Made by a program: the position numbers and the translations under genes | Shown: positions 1 to 9,137 of the stretch, one piece after another | How the letters are laid out: every line of letters begins with the position of its first letter | Numbering within the stretch: the stretch's first letter is position 1 | Notes under the pieces: generated by a model | Told to the model about the DNA's origin: nothing | Database searches by the model: none | Seen by the model: only the letters and a program-made list of their open reading frames with translations | DNA from: an uncultured Lacticaseibacillus sp. | Lineage (GTDB): Bacteria; Bacillota; Bacilli; Lactobacillales; Lactobacillaceae | DNA length: 12,991 nt | NCBI GenBank assembly: GCA_934339215.1 | Contig: CAKRHU010000015.1 | Coordinates: 1 to 12,991 of the forward strand | Direction: 5' to 3'

Positions 1-219
1 CCCCCATCCAACAATTCGTTGGTATGCCGACAATATACACCCGATTGCCTTGTCAGCGCAAACAAAACGCCTTTTTAGTCTGGTTAGTGTCATCAGTTAG
101 CGGTTAAATTTCAGACTTTAATGAGCAGCAACTGGCCTCGTTTGAAATAAATAAATAAATTATCTCGCGAAATCTTTAATTAATCACCGACTTGAAAAAT
201 AACATCACTTACTCGCCAC
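1..219. other. Intergenic sequence with no recognisable gene
   Basis: No open frame of useful length with a ribosome binding site lies here on either strand. There is a 5-bp hairpin (CCAAC/GTTGG) at 8-22 and an AT-rich patch with a tetranucleotide run (AAAT repeated) near 148-160. It is simply the space beyond the groESL terminator; a neighbouring gene may begin or end just outside the window. Confidence 0.6.
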
Positions 220-263
220 AAAAAAATCCGGCATCACCTGAATTTTTCAGATGACACCGGATT
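220..263 (-). terminator. Rho-independent terminator of groESL
   Basis: An 18-base inverted repeat (arms 225-242 and 246-263, 3-base loop) follows groEL. Read on the minus strand, the three imperfect positions become G-U pairs and the stem is followed by a run of seven U. Read on the plus strand the same positions are C-A mismatches. The structure is therefore tuned for leftward transcription, that is for groESL. Confidence 0.85.
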
Positions 264-294
264 ATTTTTTACCTGATTTCGAAATCGGGTTGAA

Positions 295-1929
<1,635 letters not shown>

Positions 1930-1962
1930 TCACCTCATAAATTATTTTTGATCAAAAAAGTT

Positions 1963-2247
1963 TTAGTCAACGATGGCCATCAAGTCTTTTTCGTGCAAGA
2001 CCAGATACTTTTCACCGTTGTTCTTCACTTCAGAACCTGCATACTTGTCATAAACCACGACATCGCCGACTTTGACGCTAGGGGCTAACACTTTACCTTC
2101 TGGTGTGCGCTCGCCTGCACCGACAGCAACGACCTTACCGGATTGAGGCTTTTCTTTAGCGTTGTTGGCTAACACGATCCCACCAACAGTCTGTTCTTCT
2201 TCTTCAACAACTTGAACGATGACGCGATCTCCTAATGGCTTTAACAA
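1963..2247 (-). CDS. groS: Co-chaperonin GroES (Hsp10)
   Basis: This is the 10-kDa lid of the GroEL cage. The 94 residues cover the full family length. The mobile loop that docks on GroEL is visible as VGGIVL around residues 21-26, and the N-terminal KPLGDRV motif is present. The start is a TTG codon (2245-2247), chosen because a strong GGAGGG (2254-2259) lies six bases upstream and because the protein then begins in the usual MLKPLGDRV manner; no ATG is available nearby. It is the first gene of the groES-groEL operon. HrcA should repress it at the CIRCE element in its untranslated leader. Confidence 0.98.
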   Translation of the reverse strand: MLKPLGDRVIVQVVEEEEQTVGGIVLANNAKEKPQSGKVVAVGAGERTPEGKVLAPSVKVGDVVVYDKYAGSEVKNNGEKYLVLHEKDLMAIVD

Positions 2248-2283
2248 GGCAATCCCTCCATAAACATTTGTTTTATTATTTAT

Positions 2284-2310
2284 TTAGCACTCTTCATTCC
2301 TAAGTGCTAA
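2284..2310 (-). promoter_or_regulatory. CIRCE operator 1 (HrcA site) in the groES leader
   Basis: The sequence TTAGCACTC, nine bases, AAGTGCTAA matches the CIRCE consensus (TTAGCACTC-N9-GAGTGCTAA) at 17 of 18 arm positions. It lies just downstream of the predicted transcription start, in the 5' leader of groES, which is the classical position for HrcA repression. Confidence 0.95.
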
Positions 2311-2321
2311 CCACAACTGCT

Positions 2322-2350
2322 ACTATAACTAGTTTTAAGTTAGAATGCAA
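2322..2350 (-). promoter_or_regulatory. groESL promoter
   Basis: On the minus strand a -35 box TTGCAT (2350-2345) and a -10 box TATAGT (2327-2322) are separated by exactly 17 bases. The expected start near 2315 places CIRCE 1 directly behind it. A vegetative sigma-A type promoter is inferred. Confidence 0.85.
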
Positions 2351-2357
2351 GTGTTTT

Positions 2358-2384
2358 GTAGCAATCTTCCCTCGAGAGTGCTAA
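2358..2384. promoter_or_regulatory. CIRCE operator 2 (degenerate left arm)
   Basis: GTAGCAATC, nine bases, GAGTGCTAA: the right arm is a perfect CIRCE half and the left arm matches 7 of 9 positions, with correct spacing. It begins eight bases upstream of the groESL -35 box and lies between the divergent groES and LCP promoters. It is probably a second HrcA site. Confidence 0.75.
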
Positions 2385-2415
2385 TTTTCAATTTTCTTAA
2401 AATATAGCCGAGTGC

Positions 2416-2445
2416 TTTCATTGGACTGGCAAGTCGCGGTACACT
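2416..2445 (+). promoter_or_regulatory. Candidate promoter of the LCP gene
   Basis: The best -10 candidate is TACACT (2440-2445), preceded by a weak -35 TTTCAT (2416-2421) at 18 bases. It is correctly placed before the ribosome binding site at 2457. The -35 match is poor, so the call is tentative. Confidence 0.4.
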
Positions 2446-2470
2446 AGTGCTATTACAAAGGAGGGCGACC

Positions 2471-3547
2471 ATGCAAACGCGTAGTTCTCGCCGGCAACAA
2501 CCTCATTCAAATAAGCCTTGGGTCAAATGGTTGTGGCTCGTCATCACCGTGGCCCTGTTTTCCGCTGGGGCTTACGGCTTAAGGCTTTACAGTCAAGCCA
2601 AGTATGCCATCGATAGTACTTACTCTGGTTTAAAAACTCAGAAGGTGTCCACAGATATTTCCAATAAGAAACCTTTTGCCGCCCTGTTACTCGGGGTCGA
2701 TACTGGCGCGTTAGGGCGGACATATAAGGGCAATTCCGATACCATGATCGTCGCCGTGGTCAATCCCAAAAAGCACACCACCAAAATGATCTCGATTCCG
2801 CGCGACACCGTGGCCCAGTTGATCGGCACCAAATCCTTCAACATGCAAAAGATCAACGCTGCTTACAATGTCGGCGGCTCGGACATGGCGGTCAACACGG
2901 TGTCCAAACTCGTTAACGTCCCGATCAAATATTATGTGACCGTCAACATGGGCGCACTAGAAAAAGTCGTCGATGCTGTCGGTGGGATCGATGTGGATGT
3001 GCCGTTCTCCTTTAAAGATTCCTACTCTGGTGATTTCCAATTCACCAAAGGCAAGATGCATCTATCAGGCAAATATGCTTTAGCCTACGCCCGGATGCGC
3101 CACGAAGATCCCCAAGGTGATTACGGTCGCCAAAAGCGCCAACAACAAGTGATTAAAGCGATTTTGAAGAAATCTGTTTCGTTTAGCAGCTTGTCGAACT
3201 TCACCAAGTTGTTAAACACAGTTTCCGCTAATTTACAAACCAACTTGACCTTCGGCGATATGCAAAGTATCTTCATGAATTATCGCTCAGCCACCAAGAA
3301 AGTCACCACCGGCACCTTGCAAGGACAATCTGCTGGCGTTTACTCGAGCCTTTACGGTAGTTACTTGGATTATCAAATTCCATCGACTGATGAAATGCAG
3401 AAAGTCTCTGATGAGTTGCGCGCTGCCCTTGGTTTGCAGTCTGAAACCATCAGCAACGAAAACGTCAAAGAAAATGCGGCTAACAGTGGTTTCTCTTGGA
3501 CTACCAATGCCGATCAAACCTACACGATTTATAATCCAGATCTCTAA
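2471..3547 (+). CDS. LytR-CpsA-Psr (LCP) family cell-wall polymer ligase
   Basis: LCP proteins transfer lipid-linked glycopolymers such as wall teichoic acid or capsule onto peptidoglycan on the outer face of the membrane. The 358-residue product has a short basic cytoplasmic N-terminus, one membrane segment (about residues 19-40) and an extracellular LCP domain. Visible signatures are LLLGVDTG (about 72-79), NSDTM (88-92) and SIPRDT (108-113), whose Asp and Arg residues bind the pyrophosphate and metal. The segment YARMRHEDPQGDYGRQKRQQ carries the conserved Arg cluster. The ATG at 2471 is preferred over an in-frame upstream codon at 2447 because AAAGGAGG (2457-2464) lies six bases before it, and because the upstream codon would put the promoter and leader in the protein. 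It is a single gene, divergent from groES. Which polymer it handles cannot be told; a purely regulatory LytR role is less likely. Confidence 0.93.
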   Translation: MQTRSSRRQQPHSNKPWVKWLWLVITVALFSAGAYGLRLYSQAKYAIDSTYSGLKTQKVSTDISNKKPFAALLLGVDTGALGRTYKGNSDTMIVAVVNPKKHTTKMISIPRDTVAQLIGTKSFNMQKINAAYNVGGSDMAVNTVSKLVNVPIKYYVTVNMGALEKVVDAVGGIDVDVPFSFKDSYSGDFQFTKGKMHLSGKYALAYARMRHEDPQGDYGRQKRQQQVIKAILKKSVSFSSLSNFTKLLNTVSANLQTNLTFGDMQSIFMNYRSATKKVTTGTLQGQSAGVYSSLYGSYLDYQIPSTDEMQKVSDELRAALGLQSETISNENVKENAANSGFSWTTNADQTYTIYNPDL

Positions 3548-3558
3548 CGATCCTGATC

Positions 3559-3593
3559 AAAAAACCAAGCGCAACTGTTGCGCTTGGTTTTTT
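3559..3593 (+). terminator. Strong terminator after the LCP gene
   Basis: A perfect inverted repeat, CCAAGCGCAAC (3565-3575) and GTTGCGCTTGG (3577-3587), is flanked by six A on the left and six T on the right. It would work in both directions but stands eleven bases after the LCP stop codon. Confidence 0.95.
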
Positions 3594-3886
3594 GGTGGCC
3601 TAAGTTTGTGAATCGATACCTGGCGATCGATCAAGTTCACGACTACTTGCGCCGATGATGTTCGAAAATCCATGTCACTTAATACAACATTGCGTTTTCT
3701 GTACCACTCATCGCCACAGGTTAAATTTGGTTGCACAAAATGAGTGATCATCACACAGCCTGTCGAGTCGATAATAATCCTTGAACAATTAGCCTATTTT
3801 GTTTGCTCATTCTTACACCAATAAGTGATTTCATCAAAAAAGCCAAGCTCCAAACCGCGATTTACGGTCGGCACTTGACTTTACGC
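3594..3886. other. Intergenic gap with a possible protein relic
   Basis: This gap lies between the LCP terminator and the end of rex, and no supported gene is present. On the minus strand an open frame runs from 3793 into the terminator at 3557. Its middle (about 3784-3600) reads like real protein, for example WYRKRNVVLSDMDFRTSS, but it has no ribosome binding site and its C-terminus is translated terminator. I recognise no family. A loose palindrome built from GTGAATCGAT and ATCGATCAAGTTCAC spans about 3608-3641. Confidence 0.35.
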
Positions 3887-4543
3887 TTATTGTTCGTCTG
3901 TTTCTTGCAGCGTTGGGCCGTAATGTTCCAAGAAATAAATCAAGGTTTGCAATTCAGTGGCCAAATCAACATTTTGCACGCGGACGTAATTTGGCACGGA
4001 AATGCGCAGTGGCGTGAAGTTCATGATCCCTTTAATACCGGCTTTCACCAATTCATCAGTGATGGCTTGGGCGGCATCAGTCGGCACCGTTAAGATCACG
4101 ATTTCAATTTGTTGCTCTTTGAGTTGCTTGACTAATTCCGTCATCGGATAGATCGGCACGCTACTTTGAATGGTACCAGCGATTTCTGGATTGACATCAA
4201 ACCCAGCGGAAATCCGAATATTGTTGGCTTGGCGGAAGTTGTAGTTCAACAACGCGTGGCCGAGATTCCCGACCCCAACCAGCGCCACATTGGTCAAGCG
4301 ATCTTGATTCAAGATCTTTTTGAAGAAGGTGATCAATGACTGAACGTCATAACCATAACCCCGTTTGCCTAAGGCGCCAAAATATGAAAAATCGCGGCGG
4401 ATCGTGGCACTGTCCACCTTCACTGCCTCTGACAACTCAGTTGAGCTGACTTTGGTGGTACCTGAATTCGCTAAAAACGTCAAATACCGGTAATATAAGG
4501 GTAGACGTTTTGCGGTCGCTTTTGGAATGATCGTTTCTGCCAT
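3887..4543 (-). CDS. rex: Redox-sensing transcriptional repressor Rex
   Basis: Rex is a dimeric repressor that leaves its operators when NADH rises, controlling fermentation and NADH-reoxidising genes. The 218-residue protein has an N-terminal winged helix (DNA-recognition region around residues 30-60, including [23 protein letters not shown]) and a C-terminal Rossmann domain with GVGNLG (90-95) followed by an acidic FDVNP. The start at 4543 is chosen because AGGAGGT (4553-4559) lies nine bases upstream. The frame stays open upstream to 4669, but that reaches into the predicted promoter. Its neighbours, groESL on one side and the ABC-F and tsaD genes on the other, match the B. subtilis arrangement. 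It is transcribed alone, divergently from the ABC-F gene. No convincing Rex box was seen in its own promoter, so autoregulation is not evident. Confidence 0.97.
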   Translation of the reverse strand: MAETIIPKATAKRLPLYYRYLTFLANSGTTKVSSTELSEAVKVDSATIRRDFSYFGALGKRGYGYDVQSLITFFKKILNQDRLTNVALVGVGNLGHALLNYNFRQANNIRISAGFDVNPEIAGTIQSSVPIYPMTELVKQLKEQQIEIVILTVPTDAAQAITDELVKAGIKGIMNFTPLRISVPNYVRVQNVDLATELQTLIYFLEHYGPTLQETDEQ

Positions 4544-4618
4544 TGGTGCTGTACCTCCTGAGGATTTGTTCAGCATTGCGCGAAACTTTTGTGAATCAGC
4601 GTTCATGCTTTCCATTCG

Positions 4619-4647
4619 ATAGTAACCGCTTTGCGCAAGTAACGCAA
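4619..4647 (-). promoter_or_regulatory. rex promoter
   Basis: On the minus strand -35 TTGCGT (4647-4642) and -10 TACTAT (4624-4619) are 17 bases apart. The predicted start near 4612 gives a leader of about 70 bases before the rex ATG. A TTGCGCAA palindrome (4631-4638) lies within the spacer. Confidence 0.6.
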
Positions 4648-4669
4648 GTAAATCACGCCCTTTGCGCAA
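4631..4669. promoter_or_regulatory. Paired TTGCGCAA palindromes at the rex promoter (possible operator)
   Basis: Two identical 8-bp palindromes, at 4631-4638 and 4662-4669, have centres 31 bp apart, about three helical turns, so they lie on the same DNA face. One sits between the rex -10 and -35 boxes and the other just upstream of -35. A related TTGCGCGAA is at 4576-4584. The binding protein is unknown to me; the operator role is inferred from geometry. Confidence 0.4.
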
Positions 4670-4708
4670 AAAAATTCACAACCACCAATAAAACAGCACC
4701 ATTGAATG

Positions 4709-4717
4709 TGTTATATT
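4709..4717 (+). promoter_or_regulatory. Extended -10 promoter of the ABC-F gene
   Basis: TGTTATATT is a TGN-extended -10 element; no good -35 lies upstream. The expected start near 4724 falls after the in-frame ATG at 4706, which rules that codon out as the translation start. Confidence 0.55.
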
Positions 4718-4753
4718 GTTACCAAGAACATTGAAGAAAAGGATGTAATCACT

Positions 4754-6697
4754 GTGATCATTATGCAGGCTCAACAAGTCGGGCGGACCTTTGACGGTAA
4801 CGACTTGTTTACTGGGATCAACCTCGAAGTGCAAACCGGATCTCGCGTCGGCTTAGTCGGCCCCAACGGTATCGGCAAAACCACTTTGCTGGAGATCCTT
4901 GCTGGGATCAACCCACCAGACTATGGCCAAGTTACCACCAGCAAAAATATGTCCATCGGCTATTTGGCCCAGGACTCAGGACTCGACTCTAACCGCACCA
5001 TTTTTGCGGAAATGTTGACGATTTTTGAACCATTGATCGCTATGGAAAAGCACATGCACGACCTTGAAGCGCAAATTGCCGATCCCAAGCTTGCTGAAGA
5101 TCAAGACCAATACGATCAAGTCATGCGCCAATACGATCAAATTCAACACGACTTCCAAGCCCAAAACGGCTACGGCTATCAAGCCGAGATCCGCTCGGTT
5201 TTACACGGATTTCAATTTGACGACACCACTTATGACAAGCCGATCGGCAATTTGTCTGGTGGCGAACGCTCGCGCTTAGCTTTAGCCAAGTTATTGTTGG
5301 AACATCATGACTTGATCATTTTGGATGAACCGACGAACCACTTGGACATCGATACCTTGACGTGGTTAGAAGGTTACTTGAAAACATATTCTGGCGCGAT
5401 TTTAACCGTCAGCCATGACCAATATTTCTTGGATCATGTGGTCACAGAACTTTACGAACTGACGCCTTTTAAGTCGATCCACTACAAAACCAACTACTCT
5501 GGCTACTTGAAGCAAAAAGCCGACAACTTAGCCTTAGCTTGGAAAGCCTACGAAAAGCAACAAGAAGAAATTCACAAGTTGCAAGATTTCGTCGACAAAA
5601 ACATTGTCCGGGCTTCTTCCACCAAGCAAGCCCAAGCCCGGCGCAAACAACTGGAGAAAATGGACGTCCTCGCCAAACCGCAAGGCCGCGAAAAAACCGT
5701 CCACTTCCGCTTTACCCCAGAAACCACCAGCGGCAATGAAGTCCTAAAAGTCCACGATGCCACCGTCGGCTATGAAGCAGACGAGCCGATGGCTGGCCCG
5801 ATCAACTTCCAAGTCAACAAAGGCGACCGCATTGCCATCATCGGCCAAAATGGGGTCGGCAAATCTACCTTGTTGAAATCTGTCTTAGGTCAAATTCCAT
5901 TTCTCAAAGGCCAAGCGCAATTTGGCACCAACGTCACGACTGGCTACTACGATCAGGACCAACATCAACTTCATTGGAACAAATCCGTCCTCGATGAAAT
6001 TTGGGATGATCACCCGACCATGCCGGAACAAGCGGTGCGTTCAGCCCTCGCCGCCTTCTTGTTTGACGCCGATGACATCACCAAAACAGTCGCTGATCTT
6101 TCCGGTGGTCAAAAAGCGCGCTTGGAATTAACCAAGTTATCCTTAAAACACGATAACTTTTTGGTGTTGGATGAACCGACCAACCATTTGGACATCAACT
6201 CCAAAGAAGTTCTGGAATCTGCCTTGGCGGACTTTGAAGGCACCGTGTTATTTGTCTCACATGACCGGTACTTCATTAACGAACTCGCCACCAGCATCGT
6301 GGAAATCGAACCAACTGGCGGCACCATGTTCTTAGGCAACTGGGATTATTACCAAGAAAAACTCCTTGAAAAAGAAGCCGAACGCGCAGAAGCGCAAGCC
6401 GCAGCGCAACCAGAAACCGTTGAAGCCCCAACTGCCGCCAAGAATTATCAGCAATCCAAAGACCAACAACGCGCCCAACGCAAGCTTGAACGCGAAGTGG
6501 CCAAGCTGGAAGAACAAATGGAGAGCTTGGATCAACAAGTGTCCGACTTGCAAGAGCAAATGACCGCGCCAGAAGTCCTCAGCGACTATGTCAAAATGCA
6601 AGACCTGCAAACGCAACTCGATGCCTTAAACCAAAAAGCATCTGAAGCAGAGGATGCTTGGGAAGAAGCCTCACTGCAACTGGAAGCATTTGAATAA
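4754..6697 (+). CDS. ABC-F family ATPase (YdiF-like)
   Basis: This is a soluble protein with two ATP-binding cassettes and no membrane segments, the ABC-F type that acts on ribosomes. With the GTG start (4754-4756) it has 647 residues. Cassette 1 shows Walker A GPNGIGKT (36-43), signature LSGGE (from 167) and Walker B with D191-E192. Cassette 2 shows GQNGVGKST (364-372), LSGGQ (449-453) and D473-E474. The charged interdomain linker is the P-site tRNA-interaction region of the family. The last 100 or so residues are Gln, Glu and Leu rich and predict a coiled coil, as in Uup and YdiF. The GTG is preferred because AAAGGA lies ten bases before it and transcription should begin after the alternative ATG at 4706. 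Length and neighbourhood beside rex and tsaD point to the YdiF subgroup. Antibiotic resistance is possible in ABC-F proteins, but nothing here suggests it. Confidence 0.92.
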   Translation: MIIMQAQQVGRTFDGNDLFTGINLEVQTGSRVGLVGPNGIGKTTLLEILAGINPPDYGQVTTSKNMSIGYLAQDSGLDSNRTIFAEMLTIFEPLIAMEKHMHDLEAQIADPKLAEDQDQYDQVMRQYDQIQHDFQAQNGYGYQAEIRSVLHGFQFDDTTYDKPIGNLSGGERSRLALAKLLLEHHDLIILDEPTNHLDIDTLTWLEGYLKTYSGAILTVSHDQYFLDHVVTELYELTPFKSIHYKTNYSGYLKQKADNLALAWKAYEKQQEEIHKLQDFVDKNIVRASSTKQAQARRKQLEKMDVLAKPQGREKTVHFRFTPETTSGNEVLKVHDATVGYEADEPMAGPINFQVNKGDRIAIIGQNGVGKSTLLKSVLGQIPFLKGQAQFGTNVTTGYYDQDQHQLHWNKSVLDEIWDDHPTMPEQAVRSALAAFLFDADDITKTVADLSGGQKARLELTKLSLKHDNFLVLDEPTNHLDINSKEVLESALADFEGTVLFVSHDRYFINELATSIVEIEPTGGTMFLGNWDYYQEKLLEKEAERAEAQAAAQPETVEAPTAAKNYQQSKDQQRAQRKLEREVAKLEEQMESLDQQVSDLQEQMTAPEVLSDYVKMQDLQTQLDALNQKASEAEDAWEEASLQLEAFE

Positions 6698-6700
6698 CAC

Positions 6701-6740
6701 AAAAGGCGTCACGCGACTAAAAATCGGGTGGCGCCTTTTT
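6701..6740 (+). terminator. Terminator between the convergent ABC-F and HAD genes
   Basis: Arms AAAAGGCGTCAC (6701-6712) and GTGGCGCCTTTT (6728-6739) pair fully, with one U-G pair, and end in a run of five T. It starts three bases after the ABC-F stop codon. The matching A run could also let it end the leftward operon, whose last stop is at 6749. Confidence 0.9.
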
Positions 6741-6748
6741 GAGGTCAG

Positions 6749-7555
6749 CTAATGCGCTAATAAGGCTTGTAAACTCCGGCCAACGCCAGCGTGATCATGA
6801 TTATCCACGATCGCATCAGCGACTTGTTTCACTTCAGGGATCGCGTTGCTCATCGCAACCCCCATCCCCACGCCTTCAAGCATGGCCAGATCATTTTCAT
6901 AATCGCCAAACGCGACGAAATCTTGTACATCCTCATGCCAAGTTGCGGCTAAAGCTTTTAACCCTGACAATTTCGTGACGCCGAGATTGGTAATTTCCAA
7001 GAAATTGGCTGATGCCCAAGCCATCGATACCGGTTCATCCACCAGTTGCTCATGGATTTTCTCCAAAACCGCATGATCGGGATGATTGAAGCCGACTTTA
7101 TACACCTCATCTGTCGCCAACAACTTCATCATGCGGGATTCAGTTTTAAATAAGTGGTTATAGCCTTTGCCGTGCATCAAAAAAGCGGCGTGCCACAGCA
7201 AGGAATTGGTCACATCATAGCGAAAAACGCCTTTTTTACGATAAAGCATCAGATTCGTATGCCCGGCTTGAGCCAATTTGAATAATTGACTGATCCGTTC
7301 ATGCGGCAAGGCACTGGCGACTAACACTTGGCCTTGTTCGTCTTCAACATAACTGCCATTTAAACACACTTTGGCTCCAGTCACGCCTACTTTAGCCATG
7401 ACTTGACCGATGGCCGGGGCTTGACGCCCTGATGCCACCACAAAATGAATCCCGTGATCCACTGCTTGGCGGACCACTTGCGTGTTCAATGGGGCAATGG
7501 TCATACCATGATGCATGAAGGTACTATCCAAATCCGTCGCAATTGCTTGAATCAT
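6749..7555 (-). CDS. Cof-type HAD-superfamily (IIB) phosphatase
   Basis: This 268-residue cytosolic hydrolase belongs to the Cof/YidA-like HAD subfamily, which dephosphorylates sugar phosphates, flavin precursors or similar small molecules; the substrate cannot be told. Motif I is DLDST (residues 8-12: nucleophile D8, acid D10), where most relatives have DLDGT. Motif II is VVASGR (S42). Motif III is the Lys in TKLSGLKAL (about K195). Motif IV is GDYEND (217-222). The cap domain lies between motifs II and III. The start is supported by AAGGAG (7561-7566) five bases upstream; this site overlaps the tsaD stop codon. It is the last gene of the tsaB-rimI-tsaD operon and is translationally coupled to tsaD, although no role in tRNA modification is known for this family. 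Confidence 0.92.
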   Translation of the reverse strand: MIQAIATDLDSTFMHHGMTIAPLNTQVVRQAVDHGIHFVVASGRQAPAIGQVMAKVGVTGAKVCLNGSYVEDEQGQVLVASALPHERISQLFKLAQAGHTNLMLYRKKGVFRYDVTNSLLWHAAFLMHGKGYNHLFKTESRMMKLLATDEVYKVGFNHPDHAVLEKIHEQLVDEPVSMAWASANFLEITNLGVTKLSGLKALAATWHEDVQDFVAFGDYENDLAMLEGVGMGVAMSNAIPEVKQVADAIVDNHDHAGVGRSLQALLAH

Positions 7556-7564
7556 ACTGACTCC

Positions 7565-8584
7565 TTATGCGTGATCGAAATCCAAACCAGGATCGGCGCT
7601 GAGATCCAAACTGCCGAATTGCTTTTTGGCCAATGCGACATGCGCGGCAGCCCCGATCATCGCGGCATTATCGCCACATAAGCGCAACGGTGGCACGATC
7701 AAATCGATACCTGTGTTGGCCAATTCTTTGGTCAAGCGTTCTTTCAAGCCTTGGTTAGCCGCCACACCACCCGCAACCACCAGTTGTGAGACGGGATGAT
7801 CATGCAACGCGCGCAAGGTTTTATGCGTCAACACATCCACCACTGCCGCTTGAAAACTCGTCGCCAAATCTTCGCGACTCAACGTTTCATGAATTTGATC
7901 GGCGTGATGCACCGTATTGATGAAAGCAGACTTCAAGCCTGAGAAACTGAAGTCCAAGTCTTCAGAATCATCCATCGCCCGCGGGAAGTTAAACGTATCT
8001 TGGCCTAAGTGCGCCAAACGGTCGACTTCTTTGCCAGCAGGATAATTGATCCCTAAGACCCGACCGATTTTATCGTAAGCTTCACCGGCCGCATCATCGC
8101 GCGTATCGCCGATGATCTTGAAATCACCCGCCGCTTGCATATAAACCAATTCCGTGTGCCCACCTGAAACCACTAAGGCCAACAAGGGGTAAACCAAAGG
8201 CTTCACCAATTGCGCGGCGTAAATGTGACCAGCGATATGATTGATCGGCAATAATGGCAAGTTATGTGCAAAGGCCACAGTCTTAGCCGCAGTCACCCCG
8301 ATCAATAAGGACCCGATCAAGCCAGGCCCGTAAGTCACCGCCACCGCATCGAGATCTTCATAAGTGACCTTGGCTTCTTTCATGGCCAAATCGATGACTT
8401 CCGTGATTTGTTCCACATGATGACGGCTGGCCACTTCTGGCACCACGCCGCCAAAGCGTTTATGCGAGTTGATTTGAGTGGCAATGATGTTGCTTAAAAT
8501 GGTGTCGCCATTTTTGATCACGGCCACACTGGTTTCATCACAGCTACTTTCAAACGCTAAAATCAATTCTGGTTGACTCAACAT
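7565..8584 (-). CDS. tsaD: tRNA N6-threonylcarbamoyladenosine synthase subunit TsaD
   Basis: TsaD (formerly Gcp) transfers the threonylcarbamoyl group from its AMP adduct to A37 of ANN-decoding tRNAs, together with TsaB and TsaE. The 339 residues are full length. The ASKHA-fold metal-binding motif HIAGH is at residues 116-120, with further family signatures FESSCDETS (11-19), [34 protein letters not shown] and [16 protein letters not shown] (8588-8593) overlaps the rimI stop codon. The spacing to the ATG is only three bases, whereas the next codon, TTG, would be six bases away, so initiation at codon 2 is possible. It lies between rimI and the HAD gene in a tightly packed operon. TsaE and TsaC are not in this window. 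Confidence 0.98.
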   Translation of the reverse strand: MLSQPELILAFESSCDETSVAVIKNGDTILSNIIATQINSHKRFGGVVPEVASRHHVEQITEVIDLAMKEAKVTYEDLDAVAVTYGPGLIGSLLIGVTAAKTVAFAHNLPLLPINHIAGHIYAAQLVKPLVYPLLALVVSGGHTELVYMQAAGDFKIIGDTRDDAAGEAYDKIGRVLGINYPAGKEVDRLAHLGQDTFNFPRAMDDSEDLDFSFSGLKSAFINTVHHADQIHETLSREDLATSFQAAVVDVLTHKTLRALHDHPVSQLVVAGGVAANQGLKERLTKELANTGIDLIVPPLRLCGDNAAMIGAAAHVALAKKQFGSLDLSADPGLDFDHA

Positions 8585-8591
8585 GTTCTCC

Positions 8592-9137
8592 TTATTCCTC
8601 GTTCAACGCTCGCCACATATCCATGGCGTCTTCGTGATGCGCAACGTAATACCCTTTTTTGATGCGACCATCGTGAAAACCGAGTTCATGATACAGGGCT
8701 TGGGCGATGGCATTGTCGGTGCGCACTTCAAGGGTCAACTGATCACTGCCAAAATCTCGGGCTTTTTCGATCATCCATTGCATGAGATACCGCCCCAAGC
8801 CTTGATGTTGCAAGTTAGGATCCACTGCAATGTTAGTGATATGCGCTTCATTTTTGGCAAACATACAGCCGATAAACGCCACCACTAACCCGTCATTAGG
8901 CAAGGTCAACACCAAATACAAGCTGTGTTGGCGCTTGTGCAATTCGGATAAAAAAGCCACTCGATCCCAAGGCGTATCATTGTATACCGCGCGCTCGATG
9001 GCTAAAGCCGCATCAATGTCGCCGTTGTTCATGCGTCGCAAGGTAAATTCGCGATTATGAATCACAGCGACTTCTTCAGTAAATGCCAGGCTTTCTGGCG
9101 GATTGTTTTCAAACCAGTCTTTAAACTTTCTCAACAT
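8592..9137 (-). CDS. rimI: Ribosomal-protein-alanine N-acetyltransferase RimI
   Basis: This is a GNAT acetyltransferase. RimI acetylates the N-terminal Ala of ribosomal protein S18 in E. coli and is commonly encoded beside tsaB and tsaD. The acetyl-CoA binding loop QHQGLG is at about residues 110-115, preceded by the strand ITNIAVDP, and followed by LEVRTDN, then ALYHELGF with the conserved Asn and Tyr near 142 and 149. I place the start at the ATG at 9137 (181 residues) because AAGGA (9148-9152) lies ten bases upstream; the in-frame ATGs at 9155 and 9146 have no such site. The gene then overlaps the end of tsaB by 17 bases. An N-terminal extension of about 30 residues exceeds the E. coli protein. 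Substrate specificity is inferred from family and context only. Confidence 0.92.
   Translation of the reverse strand: MLRKFKDWFENNPPESLAFTEEVAVIHNREFTLRRMNNGDIDAALAIERAVYNDTPWDRVAFLSELHKRQHSLYLVLTLPNDGLVVAFIGCMFAKNEAHITNIAVDPNLQHQGLGRYLMQWMIEKARDFGSDQLTLEVRTDNAIAQALYHELGFHDGRIKKGYYVAHHEDAMDMWRALNEE

Noticed and set aside
2250..2470. CtsR operator alongside CIRCE
   Set aside because: No GGTCAAA tandem heptad is present in the groES upstream region.
3803..4093. Rightward 96-codon open frame opposite rex
   Set aside because: It is antisense to the 3' half of rex, has no ribosome binding site, and its product resembles no protein family.
4544..4669. Longer Rex (up to 260 residues)
   Set aside because: The extra frame includes the predicted promoter, and the best ribosome binding site directs the start at 4543, giving the family's usual length.
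4580..4680. Rex operator upstream of rex (TTGTGAA at 4589 and TTCACAA at 4675)
   Set aside because: Only half-sites are present; the partner arms and the 4-base spacing of the Rex box are missing.
6332..6616. Leftward 94-codon open frame rich in Leu and Phe
   Set aside because: It is the antisense of the coiled-coil end of the ABC-F protein, where Gln/Glu/Lys codons read backwards give hydrophobic residues.
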